Assembly (NCBI GenBank): GCA_945859605.1
Contig: OX243814.1
Location: 18,450,824 to 18,514,823, forward strand
DNA length: 64,000 nucleotides
Origin: Lumbricus rubellus
Taxonomy: Eukaryota > Annelida > Clitellata > Crassiclitellata > Lumbricidae
Reading direction: 5' to 3'
Positions 1-11,447 of the stretch are shown here, one piece after another; position 1 is the first letter of the stretch, and each line of letters begins with the position of its first letter. The notes under the pieces are model-generated. The model was not told the origin of the DNA. It searched no databases and worked only from the letters and a program-made list of their open reading frames with translations. Position numbers and translations under genes: made by a program.

Positions 1-149
1 TCCATATGATCTGCACCATAAGATTCTTCTTCTTTCCATATTTCTATTTCACAAATGACCATTTTCGATCGTGCTATTGCACAGTCACCTCCGGTGAGTT
101 TTCTTGATGGCACACAGTATAAAATGAGCACTTGCAATTACGATTACTT

Positions 150-238
150 TGATGTTTACAGTTGCAATATTTAAAGTTGCAATGTTTACAGTTGCAGTAT
201 TTACAGTTGCAATATTTACAGTTGCAATGTTTACAATT
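150..238. repeat. 15-bp tandem repeat in ABCA3-like intron
   Basis: About six imperfect copies of a 15-bp unit of the form AGTTGCAATATTTAC lie just before the acceptor of the first exon in the window. A short open frame runs through them, but its Leu/Gln-repeat product is an artefact of the unit. Confidence 0.8.
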
Positions 239-297
239 GTGTATGTGTGCAATGCATATAATAGATTTATATTTGAACTTTTTTAAAAACTGTTTAG

Positions 298-1211
298 GAA
301 TTGGATATCGCATGACGATTTTAAAGAATAAACGCTGTAACGTGGACTACCTCAATGAAATCATAAGGAAGCATGTCCCGAATGCCCGACTGGAGACGAG
401 AGTAGGAGCAGAAGTGTCCTTCGTACTTCCTCGCGATAAGTCTCACAAGTTTGAGAAACTCTTTGCAAGGCTAGAGAAGGATCAAGAGAGGCTCGGTATT
501 GACAGCTTTGGAGCCTCAGTCACAACAATGGAGGAAGTCTTTCTCAAGTAGGCTTTTTCGTTAATGATAATTTAATACTACTACTACTAATAATAAATAA
601 TATTTAATAACAATAATAATTATAATGGTAATTGTCATTATCACGATTATCATTATAATAATTAATAATAATAATGACTCAGTATATTGAACTGTTATTG
701 TTTGCACTTTCGGACATTGTTCCTAGATATGCTTTTGATTTTGTTCGACCAATTTTGAGACTTGACTTTCCTCAGTCTGGAATAGTCACTGTTTACCATG
801 TAGGTCTTTTTGTGGTTGTACTACAAACTTCCACTTAGTATTCACTATTCATAAGGAATGACCAGTAGTATTCACTATTCAATGATCATATTAGCTGTGG
901 CTGGACTGGGAGCGCCTCTGAGTAGGTTTCTTGAAGAAGTGCTATATAAATTAACAAAATGAATGAATGAATTCATATTCAATTAGACAGCTGTAAATTG
1001 AGCACTGCTAATTCAACTTGCTGCCTTAAGACTTTACAGTGCTTTCAGCCTGGGAAGTGTCTCTGAGTAGCCTAATTTGAATAAATGTGCTATATAAGTT
1101 GACCAGTTCAATACTGTTGCTTGTATTGGTTTGGATGAAGGGTTGGACAGGCAGCAGGATCAGAAATCGACAGGAAACTACAAGATTTAAATGAAGGTGG
1201 AAAAGATTCAG
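298..1211 (+). CDS. ABCA exons: regulatory segment following NBD1
   Basis: Two exons, 298-547 and 1141-1211. The first enters in phase 1 and starts with IGYRMTILK; it contains a [20 protein letters not shown] stretch and ends with the ABCA hallmark [13 protein letters not shown]. The second continues [10 protein letters not shown]. This is the R1 segment that follows NBD1 in ABCA proteins, so NBD1 itself must lie before the window. The donor at 548 explains the apparent stop codon that read-through would meet. A LINE 3' fragment occupies part of the intervening intron. Confidence 0.88.
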
Positions 1212-3972
1212 GTAATATTTATTGTTTTTTTAAATCTGATTTTCTCAATTCATTTTAACAGCTAGTGCTTATCAGTTAACTGAAACTTGGACGCTTACAT
1301 ACTTATTCGGAAATAGTTTCATCTACCTTATTAACTGCAGTCATACTTTATGAATTGTGAACGTGTAACACTTTCTTCATGTTGTGTGATTGACTAAGAT
1401 CTTTCTTTTTATGTTTCAGCTTCGGGCGTTCAATTTCGATATGATGGATGCTCTAAACAGGATTATCTGCCGTATCTAGGCTTGCTTACTAAGCAAGTCA
1501 TTTATGTTATGCGCAGTTGGATCATCTTTCTCATGCTACTTATGCTGCCCGTTTCATTCATTCTGTTTGTTCTACGGAACCTGATCATGTTCCCAGAAGT
1601 AAAAGACCCGACGCCACTCTACCTTAACATGAGCCACTTCGCAAATCCAATCACTCCGTTTGAAGTTCTCCAACAGGATAACGAAGCGATGAAAATAGCA
1701 AAGTGCTATGGAGAAGTTGCCGGCATTGGAGGAAGCGTGATCTATCTTAACAACGAGCGAGTAGGTGACAGTATGGGCGACTTTCTACTTTCCGTTGCTA
1801 CAAACAGCGTAGAGCAATACCAAGCGAATTACCTGACTGGAGCTACGATCCAGAGAAGTGAAAGTAAAAATAGAAACATGATGATAACTGGATGGTTCAA
1901 CAGTGCTGCCTACCACACGATTGCCATTTCACTGTCACAAGTCACTAACACTTTAATGCGTTGCTTTGGTAACAAGGAATACAACATTCTAACCATCAAC
2001 CACCCGCTGCCGTGGATACACAAGAGTCAGGTTACCGAAGACAGACGAATCGCCGTGGAGAAAGAGACGAATATTCAATTCATGCTGCCGTACGCTATTC
2101 AAATATTCGTTTATGTGTTTCCGATATGCGTGATTAGAGAACGAATGTCTGGATCTAAACACGTTCAGTTAGTCAGCGGTGCACGACTGTTCAGCTTCTG
2201 GTTTTCCACATTTCTCGGAGATTTCATCGCGTTTCTTATTCCCACAACTGTGATGATCATCATTTTGGAGTCTCTTCAGTTGTCACCGTATACATGGGGA
2301 AGTGCGATATGGTGAGCGACAAATAAACTATCTTCACCGCATTTTTATTCTTTTTTATATTTTTATTTTTATTCATATTTATTATTTTATTCATTTTTAT
2401 TCTTATTCATTTTTATTCTGATTGGTTAGAGTAGTCATGGCGGCAGCTACAATTAGATTGACAACATGTTTCTTGGTGTTTTACTTAGTTTTGCGTAGCA
2501 TTCGGGAGAAGTGGTAATTGTTGTGGTGATAATAGTAGTAATGCAGTAGTTGCAGCATTAACTCATGATAGTTTCTTTCTCAATTTTTCTAATGTAGTGG
2601 CATTAGTAAGTGTACTGTAGTACTTGTAGTAGCATTGATCTTTTGGCTTGGGTGTCTAATGCACAAAGCATCAACTAGTAGTGCATTAAAACTACACTGA
2701 ACCTATGGTCCACGTTTAAGGTTGGTCCACTGAAACAGGAGCCTTTGGTATGTGAACCTCTTAAAAAGAGACATAGCTCTTGGATTAGGATTCAAGATTG
2801 AATAATGTGAAAGACAGAGCTCTTGTTCTCATCTGAGGTCATGTTTGCTGGTAGTATTGTAGACTTTGCAAGGAAAAATAGTGACTTTCACAAATAAATC
2901 AGAAACATAGGTGGGAACATAGAAGCTACTTGGATCTATATAGGGACAGTGGCACTCATCAGGGCTTAAAGTGGATGGGAATGGCATTTCCACTGGTCTC
3001 AATATATTATTTGTTTGTGTTCCCACTGCTCACCTGTGTGGAACCATTGAAACGTGTGTTCCAATAAAACTCTTCTTCAGCGTTCCCACTGCTCACCCAA
3101 ACCATTTTAGCCACTGACTCTAATGTAATCTCATTGAAAGACTTCACTACACCGCTATCACAGGATAGTGGTGCCAATGAAGTCTTTCAAAAGAGTTTAT
3201 GTAGAAGTTTTGTAGAAGTATTTAATTTACTGTTTGTTCAAACGGGCTAGGTCATGTTCATTCAATCAATCAATCAAATATTTTATTTTGCAACCAAAGT
3301 ATACATGACAGGTTTACACATCTTGCTCATTGGTTACAAAAAGGGAGGGCCTAAAGGGATAAAATAATCCCGCTGTCTCTTCATTGGATAGGCCTAGTCA
3401 AAATCCAGGGTTAGAGAACAATATTGTTTGTAAGAGAAGCCTAAAATGCTTCTTTCTTTTTGTATTTTTCAGGTTTGTGCTTCTGGATTTCATTTTATAT
3501 GGGTTTTCCATAATTCCCTTTGTCTACATCTTGACCTTCATCTTTCGGTCGCCATCATCGGGAGGCGCTGCGATAGCGAACATTATTTTCGTTTCTAGTA
3601 AGCTCGCTTATATTTGAATCTTGTATGATTTCAGGTGCATGTGAAATAGTTTAAATGATATAACAAAGTCCGAGGTTTGGTGATTGCATGTATTTTGGTG
3701 TTGACATGAAACCTGTCAGTGTGGTGTAACGTTGTAGCTACAAATAAAAGACAATAAAATCTAGGACTGACTCTGGTGATTAGAGGTGCCAAAAATATAC
3801 AAATGTTTAGCTCAAATTTTGCATGTTTTGTTGTGTCAGATATTTTAACATCTTTGATTATAAATAATATGCTTCAACAGATTTTTAAACAGCATGTTTT
3901 ACATAGATGCTTCTATGTATGTGTGTAAATATGTGTTCTGTTTGTGTGTGTGTGTTTTATGTGTGTGTATGT

Positions 3973-4026
<54 letters not shown>

Positions 4027-7000
4027 AAGTATTTGTGTATGTATAATGTTGGAGGGGTTTAGTTTAAGGTGTGCATGCCTATGTGTAGTAAGCCTGACAG
4101 TGCTGCATGCTGTAGCACTATATGCATTCAGATGGGCAGCCGAAGTTGCTAGGGCAGTTGCTACGCTATGGTTATTGTCTTCTAATTACAAAGGTTCAGT
4201 TTTTAAAAAAATTATTGTTTTTTATGAACTGGGGAATTTGTCATGTATATGGTTGTCCGAAATTCTTTGGAGCAGGGGCGGGGTCTTGATTGTTAGGGTG
4301 AAGTTTGAGCTGTGTGTCTATAATCTTTTGAAGGTGTTTTTTCTACAATTATTCCGATATTCACTGGGCTCTACGACGAAAACGCTGCACACGTGCTCCA
4401 ATTTGTGTTCTACTTCACTTTACCGAATTTCTGCTTTGAGAAAGCGCTTCGTGACTTTGTCTCTCTTTCCGAACTTCGACGAATGTGCAGCATATATCAG
4501 ATTCGATTGAGACAATACGAATACGATTTGTGCTCATCAGAAGATCTTGATGTTGCTGTGGAACTATGCTGTACAGGTATAGTGTTTGACAGGGTAAGAA
4601 TTGCGGGGGGCAGTTGGGGTTTCAGCTCCCCAGTCTATTTCTGAGTAAAGTTCGTTTTCATTCACACTCCAATTCCAAGTGGATCATAGTCCAGCCCCCT
4701 ACCCCCAATTATTTTTCCACAATTCTCGCAGTTGGTGTTTGATGAGAACTTGCTCTTCTGTCATAGACATTTTACGAAAAGCTGCATTGGTTTCCCAGTA
4801 AATGTTTTTCCTTACAGTGTTAATAGCTGATTGTGTCGTTTGCTGATACAATAATGCAGGATACAATTACATAAACAACATTGTTGAAGCATATTTTCTC
4901 TTGCGGATAAAAAAACCCCGCTAAACTGATTGGGTAAACTTTGTCCACAAAAGATTCACCAAAGATTGGGTGACCAACATTCTTGAATTGAAGATTAAAC
5001 CAAGATGAAGCCATGATCCTCCCAACCCAGAGGGAGTAAGAGAAAGGGACCACCATTGACCCGAATTTGCCAGCAGGGCAAATCTTTGTCAGCTCAAAAT
5101 TCACGGACAAGAGCGATGTCATCAGAGGAATCTTACTGTGAAGACTTAGGTTTGGTTCCAGACCCTTTTGCAAGGAAAGCATTAGTTGGATCTACTAGGG
5201 ATTATCGTGGAGGAACGATAGTCAGGGGTCCTCCTTGGTCTAGAAGTCACTAACTGTTTCGTGCTCCTAGAGGATGCTTATGAGCTTTTAACGAGGCCAG
5301 AAGAGCTTGAAGGGGCACATATTGTTACAATATTTTTTAGTATTTATTTCTATTGCGCCCCTTCAAACTCTCTACTCAGAGGCGCTCCTGACTACAGCGT
5401 GGACACTGCATCAAAGTTTTATGCCAAAGCACCCGAGCAACTGAAAGTGAAGGACTTGCTCAAGGTCTCTATGCTGTGGCTTGAGGTAGATTCGAACGTG
5501 GAACCCTAAGTAACATAATGGGATCAGTTTACAGTTTGCCATTAACTATTTGTATGATTTATGTTGAATTGGTAAAAATTGTGGGTGTATTGTTTGTGTT
5601 GTGATTCAGGTAATTTCAATTATGCTGCATGGGAACATCCTGGCATTGGACGCTCATTGTTTTGTATGGCTCTTCAAAGTATTGTTCTTTTCTTAATATT
5701 GTTTCTCATCGAGACCAGTGCGCTGTCAGCGTTGTGTCCGAGAAAGAGCAAAGCCCATCTGAAGACAGAGGTAAAGAACGAAGAGATTGAACTTGGCGAT
5801 GGAGGATCGAAGGTCTCTCAAGATTCTGATGTTCTTTGCGAACGAGATCGCGTGATGAACTCACCAATTACGACCATCTTGAACACAGATCTTGTAGTCA
5901 TGCAGGACTTGACGAAAGTGTTCGACGATTTCACTGCTGTCGACAAGTTAAGTCTGGGAATTCACAGCGGCGAGTGCTTCGGGCTGCTTGGGGTGAACGG
6001 GGCGGGTAAGACAACGTGCTTCAAAATTCTGACGGGAGAGTTAGAGCCGTCTCTTGGTAATGCGTACGTTGATGGGCAAAGTGTCTGGGGAAGAAGAAGC
6101 AAGGTCTATCCGTATATCGGTTACTGTCCACAGTCGGACGCTCTTCTTGACCATCTGACTGTCCGTGAGACCCTGTGGATTTTTGCCTTGCTTCGTGGTA
6201 TACCCTCAGAAAAGCGAAACTACGCAGTGGACGCGATGATTGACCGCTTAATGCTGAGAGATTGTTCCAACAAACGAACAGTCACTCTCAGGTGAGTTGT
6301 GAGTATCGTTAAGTCAGGCGATATCATTAGACAAAAAAGGTTATCTTTTTGATTTCAGCCGCTATAGCTTGAGAAAAAATTGGCCAATCCAGATTGCAAG
6401 AGAAAATAGAGCACCACTGAATTCGGCAGGCTATCAATAAATAAATAAATAAATAATGAGTAACAGGGTAATGTAATTCATATGTTCAGTTGATGTTCGC
6501 AAATCTATTAAACTTAGAAAATGACATATTCCTCAGCGCTGCAGTTGTACATGAACACAGCTTCGTAACATTTGATTGTATCACTGCTGACATTCTCATA
6601 ACGAGGTATAGATAATAAGATAAATTGAAAAAATGATTTGGTACACAGTGATTTGTATTTTGTTTCCAGTGCACCTATAAGGTAACTTTAATCCTGTGAA
6701 GAATATTTCTTCATCAGAACATTTTCTTGAGCATTGTTTCTATGTAGTTGCTACGCCAAATTGCATGTTCGGACTTTCCACCTCAGGAGTTTTGATGCTG
6801 ATATTGTGAAGAATTGTAATTACAAACTGTAATTTTTGAGGCAGTCAGTGAAATGTCAGTTAATCACTTTGATTTTTGTGAAAGCAATTATTGTTTCAGA
6901 CACTTTTGCAAACCTTCTTTCTTTGTGCAGTGGTGGAAACAAACGAAAGCTGAGTGTTGCCATAGCTCTCATTGGAGATCCGCCAATCATCTTCCTTGAT

Positions 7001-8211
7001 GAACCAACAACTGGAATGGATCCTATGTCGAGAAGAATTGTGTGGAACACTTTGAATGCACTACGCAAACGTGGAAGAACTCTTATACTCACCTCACATT
7101 GGTTTGTTTATATATATCAGTACATTTGGTATAGTAAACAACTTTTACAATTCATCTGGGGGTGGTTTCGTCTTTTTAGGTCTATTGTGACGACTTGTTT
7201 CTTTAAATTACAATTTAGAATTTGGTTCCTGCCAGCATGTTCAATTGTTCACTTTCGTTCTTATGGGCCAATCAATATGGATCTAATCTAAATCTAAAAA
7301 TCTAACATGAGCATATGTAAAGCGCTTATCACAGAAGAGCTATTCAGAAGCGTCCTCAGCATGACAGGCTCGTGGCAGCAATGACATGCTATTGAATTCC
7401 GCATGCTACGAATGGTACAAATATATCAAGGCGGTCAGCAGAATGGGGAAGGCCTGAGGATCGTGCAGAGAGCAGCTTGCACATCAAGTCATAGACGTAT
7501 TTAGGCACTAAGCCCTGTGGTGACTTAATAACTAGGAGGAGGGCCCTGCATCTGATGCACACAAAGACTGGGAGCCGGTGAGGGTTCTCTCATCACTGTC
7601 ATCAGTTATTCATAAACATCAGAGCAGAGGTGTTACATCTGTTCTCCACTTTAACAGTTAAATAGCTTACGCATTCGACCCTATAAGAAAGCAAAAGACA
7701 TGTGACATTGGATTTTATTGAACTCTGTGTTTTCCAATTGCTGTGTGTTTTGTTCTATTTTTCAAGCATGGAAGAATGTGAGGCGCTGTGTACGCGTATT
7801 GCAATCATGGTGAATGGAAGGTTCCAATGCCTGGGAAGCGTACAGCACCTCAAATCGAAGTTCACTGAAGGCTACACACTGATCATCAAGACAGGAGGAG
7901 GAGGAGGAGGAGGAGGAGGCGGCGGCGGCGGAGAAGCAGTCACCACCGGGGAAAGTCAGAAGAATGTTAATCAAATTAAATCGTTTGTGAGCTCTACATT
8001 CCATGGAAGTATTCTGAAAGATCACCATGAAGGTCTGTTGAATTACCAGATACAAATTCCCAACTTGAGCTGGTCTAAAATATTTGGGATCATTGAGAGA
8101 GCCAAACACCATCTCGAGATCGAAGATTATTCGGTCAGTCAGACGACTCTGGAGCAGGTGTTCATCAGCTTTGCACGAATGCAGAATGCAGCAGCAACAT
8201 GCAAACAGTAG
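298..8211 (+). CDS. ABCA3-like: ABCA3-like ATP-binding cassette lipid transporter (3' part, eight exons)
   Basis: Partial gene; the 5' exons lie before the window. Exons: 298-547, 1141-1211, 1420-2311, 3473-3597, 4334-4576, 5610-6291, 6931-7101 and 7767-8211. All have GT/AG borders and compatible phases, and together give about 958 aa and a stop. The order is: regulatory segment after NBD1, second transmembrane domain of about six membrane spans with a large lumenal loop after the first, second nucleotide-binding domain, and C-terminal regulatory domain. In NBD2 I see Walker [11 protein letters not shown]-loop [13 protein letters not shown], signature SGGNKRKLS, Walker B IIFLDEP and the H-loop TSH. 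The NBD1 tail ([13 protein letters not shown]) and C-terminus ([14 protein letters not shown]) read closest to ABCA3, with some stretches also like ABCA1. Family knowledge: full-length ABCA proteins move phospholipid or sterol across membranes, ABCA3 in lamellar/lysosomal membranes. The substrate here is inferred. Odd points are a 13-glycine run and Cys in place of Ser after the H-loop. Confidence 0.93.
878..970 (+). mobile_element. LINE 3'-end fragment
   Basis: Carries the GGGAGCGCCTCTGAGTAG block followed by GTGCTATATAAA and a short (ATGA)n tail. These are the same elements, in the same order, as the 3' end of the LINE at 36356-36990. A second, more decayed copy of the block lies at about 1047-1105. 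Both sit in an ABCA intron. Confidence 0.7.
1420..4576 (+). CDS. ABCA exons: second transmembrane domain
   Basis: Exons 1420-2311, 3473-3597 and 4334-4576. The first opens with a membrane span ([19 protein letters not shown]) and carries a large polar lumenal loop with several N-glycosylation-type sequons and Cys residues. It ends with two further spans. The other exons add [19 protein letters not shown] and a [19 protein letters not shown] segment, as in the ABCA core. The acceptor at 4333/4334 was chosen because only it restores the frame of the preceding phase-1 donor ([11 protein letters not shown]). Confidence 0.88.
3134..3192. repeat. Imperfect hairpin in ABCA intron
   Basis: TTGAAAGACTTCA at the left is mirrored by TGAAGTCTTTCAA at the right, with further partial pairing inside. 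Just upstream, GTTCCCACTGCTCACC occurs twice about 64 bp apart (near 3019 and 3083). It may be a degenerate small inverted-repeat element. Confidence 0.55.
3940..4026. repeat. (GT)n microsatellite
   Basis: Long, slightly interrupted GT dinucleotide run in the intron before the fifth ABCA exon. The open frame across it is Val/Cys-repeat noise. Confidence 0.95.
5337..5508 (-). mobile_element. tRNA-derived SINE, copy 1
   Basis: Reads on the minus strand. Compared with the copy at 28752-28953, it shares the GCGCCCCTTCAA..AGAGGCGCTCC block, the GGACACTGCATC block, GTGAAGGACTTGC and the B-box region (complement of AGATTCGAAC). It is more decayed than the other two copies. It lies in the ABCA intron before the NBD2 exon. 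Confidence 0.75.
5610..8211 (+). CDS. ABCA exons: NBD2 and C-terminal regulatory domain
   Basis: Exons 5610-6291, 6931-7101 and 7767-8211. The first ends the membrane domain ([20 protein letters not shown]), then a charged linker leads into NBD2 with Walker A and Q-loop. The second carries the signature motif, Walker B and D-loop (EPTTGMDP) and ends inside the H-loop TSH. The third starts with [17 protein letters not shown], then a poly-Gly run at 7894-7932, then the R2 domain ending [14 protein letters not shown]. All ATPase motifs are intact, so NBD2 looks competent. Confidence 0.92.
7308..7595. repeat. Dispersed repeat family B, copy 1
   Basis: Shares with 14365-14680 the block AGCGCTTCTCACAG..GAGCTACTCAGAAGCG and later the GGTCAGCAG and GTGCAGAGAGCGGCTT blocks in the same order. 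It lies in the last ABCA intron. It has no coding potential, and I could not assign a class. Confidence 0.6.
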
Positions 8212-8356
8212 TTGGAGCTTTAAAAATGTGGCACAAGGATGGTTCATCGATATTTTAATGTTCAGTAATACTTGATGTTGTAGTGTATTGCGTGTAAACA
8301 ACTGTTCTGTCTTTTGAATACGTTGCAAAAGTGCTGCCTGCGCCAATACAATCTTC
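8212..8356 (+). other. 3' UTR / flank of ABCA3-like gene
   Basis: Follows the stop codon directly. I see no AATAAA before the antisense retrotransposon block that begins near 8357, so the poly(A) site is not defined. Confidence 0.4.
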
Positions 8357-8790
8357 TGGTTCTCTGCCCCTAGGCAGGTTCGGCTGTCCAGTGTCGCCAC
8401 TCTTCCCTCCGCTGGGCCTTCTCCTTTAGTTTTTGGTATCCAATCCTCGTCATCAACGTGTCCAGCAGCATCTGCCGTGGTCTTCCTCTTGTTCTTTTCC
8501 CCTCCATTTTTCCTTCTATCACCATTTTTACCAGGTTGTCTCCTCTTAGCGTATGCCCTATCCATTTATTTTGTCTTTCTCTGATATCACTGTTCTTTGC
8601 TCTCCTACCCTTTCCAACACTTCCTCCTTTGTTCTGTGTTCCGTCCAGCTGATCTTCTCCATTCTTCTCCAAGTCCACATTTCAAACACTTCCATTTTCT
8701 TTATGTCTTCTTTTCTCATTGTCCAGGTTTTGGAACCATACAACACCACCCTCCACACTAGTGTTTTTATCATTCGTTTCAATACAATAC
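8357..8790 (-). mobile_element. Decayed non-LTR retrotransposon (reverse transcriptase C-terminus)
   Basis: Minus-strand frames give LYGSKTWTMRKEDIKKMEVF, then WTWRRMEKISW, then after a frameshift RQNKWIGHTLRGDNLVK, KRTRGRPRQMLLDTLM and REEWRHWTAEPA. This is the familiar tail of endonuclease/reverse-transcriptase LINE proteins. It is frameshifted and 5' truncated. A related tail (GRPRQKLLDGMM, EKWKHWTFGPA) occurs at about 54640-54775 on the + strand. Confidence 0.8.
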
Positions 8791-8924
8791 AATCTAGATG
8801 ATGCTAAAGTTATTTGACGCAAGTGAGTTGCACTGGTTAGCTTCCACTCGCACACAGATCCCAACCGATGGACTCCCATCCAGAGCTGATGTTGTTTCCT
8901 GGACTTCTTCTTTTTGCTCTTCCA

Positions 8925-9167
8925 TCAAACGTGCGTTGACAATGAGGCTAAATTACAAGATGTCTCCACATTCCTCTGTCTCTTGTAGTGTCCAATGCCC
9001 TTCTCATATCCATATTTTTTCAGATCTTCCATTATGTTATCCATCCAGGTCTTTTGCTGTCTTTTCTTCTTCTTATGCCCTCCACTTGTCCGTCCAGAAC
9101 CGCACTTCTTTCCTGGACTACACAGTATTAGAGAGGAGGAGCGACAATGATATGCGGTGAGGCTCAC
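8925..9167 (-). mobile_element. Second non-LTR retrotransposon tail fragment
   Basis: The minus-strand frame has KRQQKTWMDNIMEDLKKYGY and RQRNVETSCNLASLSTHV, a different copy of the same kind of LINE C-terminus. It lies in tandem with, and in the same direction as, the fragment at 8357-8790. Confidence 0.65.
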
Positions 9168-11374
9168 AATGAGTCAATCAATGCAACAAACTAATTGTCA
9201 AAGTGGACATAGTTATCACATGACATCTTAGTTATACAGACAGGTCAAAGTCATTAATTTCAATCGCATATTCATTTTTTGCTTGTTGTTTTTGTAGTGT
9301 GATTAAGTGAAAATGCGAAGTAATTGTCATATAAAATGTACCTGCACTTTGCACCTGCTTCCTCTGTAACCTATATGAGGCATTGATATTCTTAGCTAGA
9401 TAGACGAGGAAGCTATAAAATGAGTGTTGTTACGGCAATAGAACAACTGCAATGCAGTGGGCAACTTTCTATTTTCCGTAATTATGATGAATAGCTTACA
9501 CTAAGTAGACTGCAATTCATTTTGATATATTGTATTGTATCGTATTGTGTATGAGAATTTATAAAGCTATAACATCTATTACAAGAAATGGTATCCCGGT
9601 GCATAATTTAAACTTAACGCTTGTTTTGCTTGAAATTATATTTATCAAGTGTGCTTCACCAATGATTATTATTGTCTTTTTTTATAGTTAACTGTTTATT
9701 CGTTTTGATATTGTCTTTGCTGTTGTATAGTAAAACATTGTGGTTATAGTTATTTAAGAGTTGTGAGCTTTTCTATAGTCTCTTGTTACGTTTGAACTTG
9801 AAATTCACCTGTGATTTTGATGTTTAATACCATCTGTGTTATTTATTAATTTTAAAGACATTTAATCAAATTATATTGGCTACTCAAAATGTATTTTTAA
9901 ATTTCAATGCATATTTTTGCTGGTTGGATAAGAAAATGTCCACTACTAAAAGTTAGCACAATTAGAGCATTAATCAAAGTGTATTGGAGTTATTCATTCT
10001 ATTCATTTATTCATTGTGTGGATTTATATAGCGCCACTTCAAGAAAACTACTCAGAGGTGCTCAGCCCAGATCATGGGATTCCAACTTTCTTAGGACGAC
10101 ATAGTGCACACCCCAAATTGACATAAATCAATGTCTGCCCCCATCGCACCACTAGTTAATTTTCTACTATTGTTCTCATATGGGGTTGAATCTGTGCAAA
10201 ACCAAATATATTTATGGCACGAAAATCCGACAACAATATGTGCTGTAGCACTAGAATTTGAATATTTTAGACTAGTAATAAGGCCTTATTACTGTCTTTG
10301 AATCAGAGGGGATTAGCCTACAGCATGACTCGCGCCGATTGACATTCATACTTCGTCAGTAAAGGGTAGGTCGAAACCGAACAAAGCCCCATGAACAAGG
10401 AGTGGAGTAGCCCACACCACCCGTATGGTCTAATTTAGGATGCTACAAAACCAATTTGTAATAATCAATTGCATTTAGATTTGGATGACCTTTCTGGCAG
10501 TTCTTGTGCATTCTGACCTGCGCTGTTGAACCCGATAATCGGCTCAATTAGAGTAATGGCTGTGTAAGGTCGGCTCATTATCTTTTCATATGAATAGCGG
10601 TCGGATTGGGAGCGAGAGGGCGCAGTCCCTGGCTGCAGTGCCATCCCATCCAATTGGTGTGCTTAGCTGGTGGCATCCATTTGCTTGTAACGCTGGTCAA
10701 TGCTTTGTAGAGAGAGACTTGTGTGCATGGCATGTGGGAGTAGGCAATGCCATTCATTGTGCTGGTAGGCCTACTCCAGCTTAGGCTTATCGGGATTTAT
10801 AATAAAAATCCAACAGCTGAGTTGACAATTTAAGTTTTCATTGTGGCTTTATATCACATATCTGGGGCAGTAGAATTGTAAACAAGCAACTCGTAAAGTT
10901 GTTAAAGTAATTTTCTGAAACGTTGAAGTTATTGACAGTGACACAGCAAGGGAAGTTTTACACCAGTAATGAGATATCACCATTATTCCACTTGAAGTTG
11001 ATTGAACTTGCAGCAGTGATCAGGTGTTAGCTCCTATAGGCCTACGATTACTTAAGCACTGGAATTTTGATGAAACAGGGAATTGCTCATCTTTGTGAAG
11101 AACTGTAACTTGGAAGCTCTACAGAAACATTATATTGCTTGCCTTTGAGGAATAACGTCTTATTCACTTGCCATAGGAATGTTCGTTGTATAGTTTTGAG
11201 CAATTGGAATGTGAATGTTCATTTTGTGAATGCACATTGGAGTTTAGGCACCAGAAAATGTCATGACAAATTGGACATGCAGATGCTTTTCAACTCGGAT
11301 ATCAGTGAGCAAAGAAATTGGAGAGAGAGAGCATAATTAGCTCGGTTTCCTGGTAGCTCAGATCATCTGTCGCA
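9168..11374. other. Intergenic sequence upstream of the receptor kinase
   Basis: AT-rich DNA without a credible gene. Near 9985-10080 a minus-strand LINE 3' tail is visible (complement of GCGCTATATAAA with an ATTC run). The last roughly 100 bases before 11375 are presumably the receptor 5' UTR; no clear TATA box was found. Confidence 0.6.
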
Positions 11375-11447
11375 ATGGCTTTTAGTTTGATTCCATTTTT
11401 CCTTGCTCTGTGTGCTTCAGTTGCTTTTTCTTCTCTTCAGACAACAG
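11375..11447 (+). CDS. RTK exon 1: signal peptide
   Basis: The ATG at 11375 opens [20 protein letters not shown], a typical hydrophobic leader with small residues before a likely cleavage site. It ends in phase 1 with donor GTAAGA. This is the best start because the next exon, in phase, begins with a hydrophilic mature-looking sequence. Confidence 0.85.

Noticed and set aside
3944..4510. 188-aa ORF starting in the GT microsatellite
   Set aside because: Its first part is microsatellite and it is out of frame with the ABCA exon 4334-4576, which is supported by homology.
7762..8565. 267-aa minus-strand ORF
   Set aside because: Antisense shadow of the last ABCA exon joined to LINE sequence; no domain of its own.
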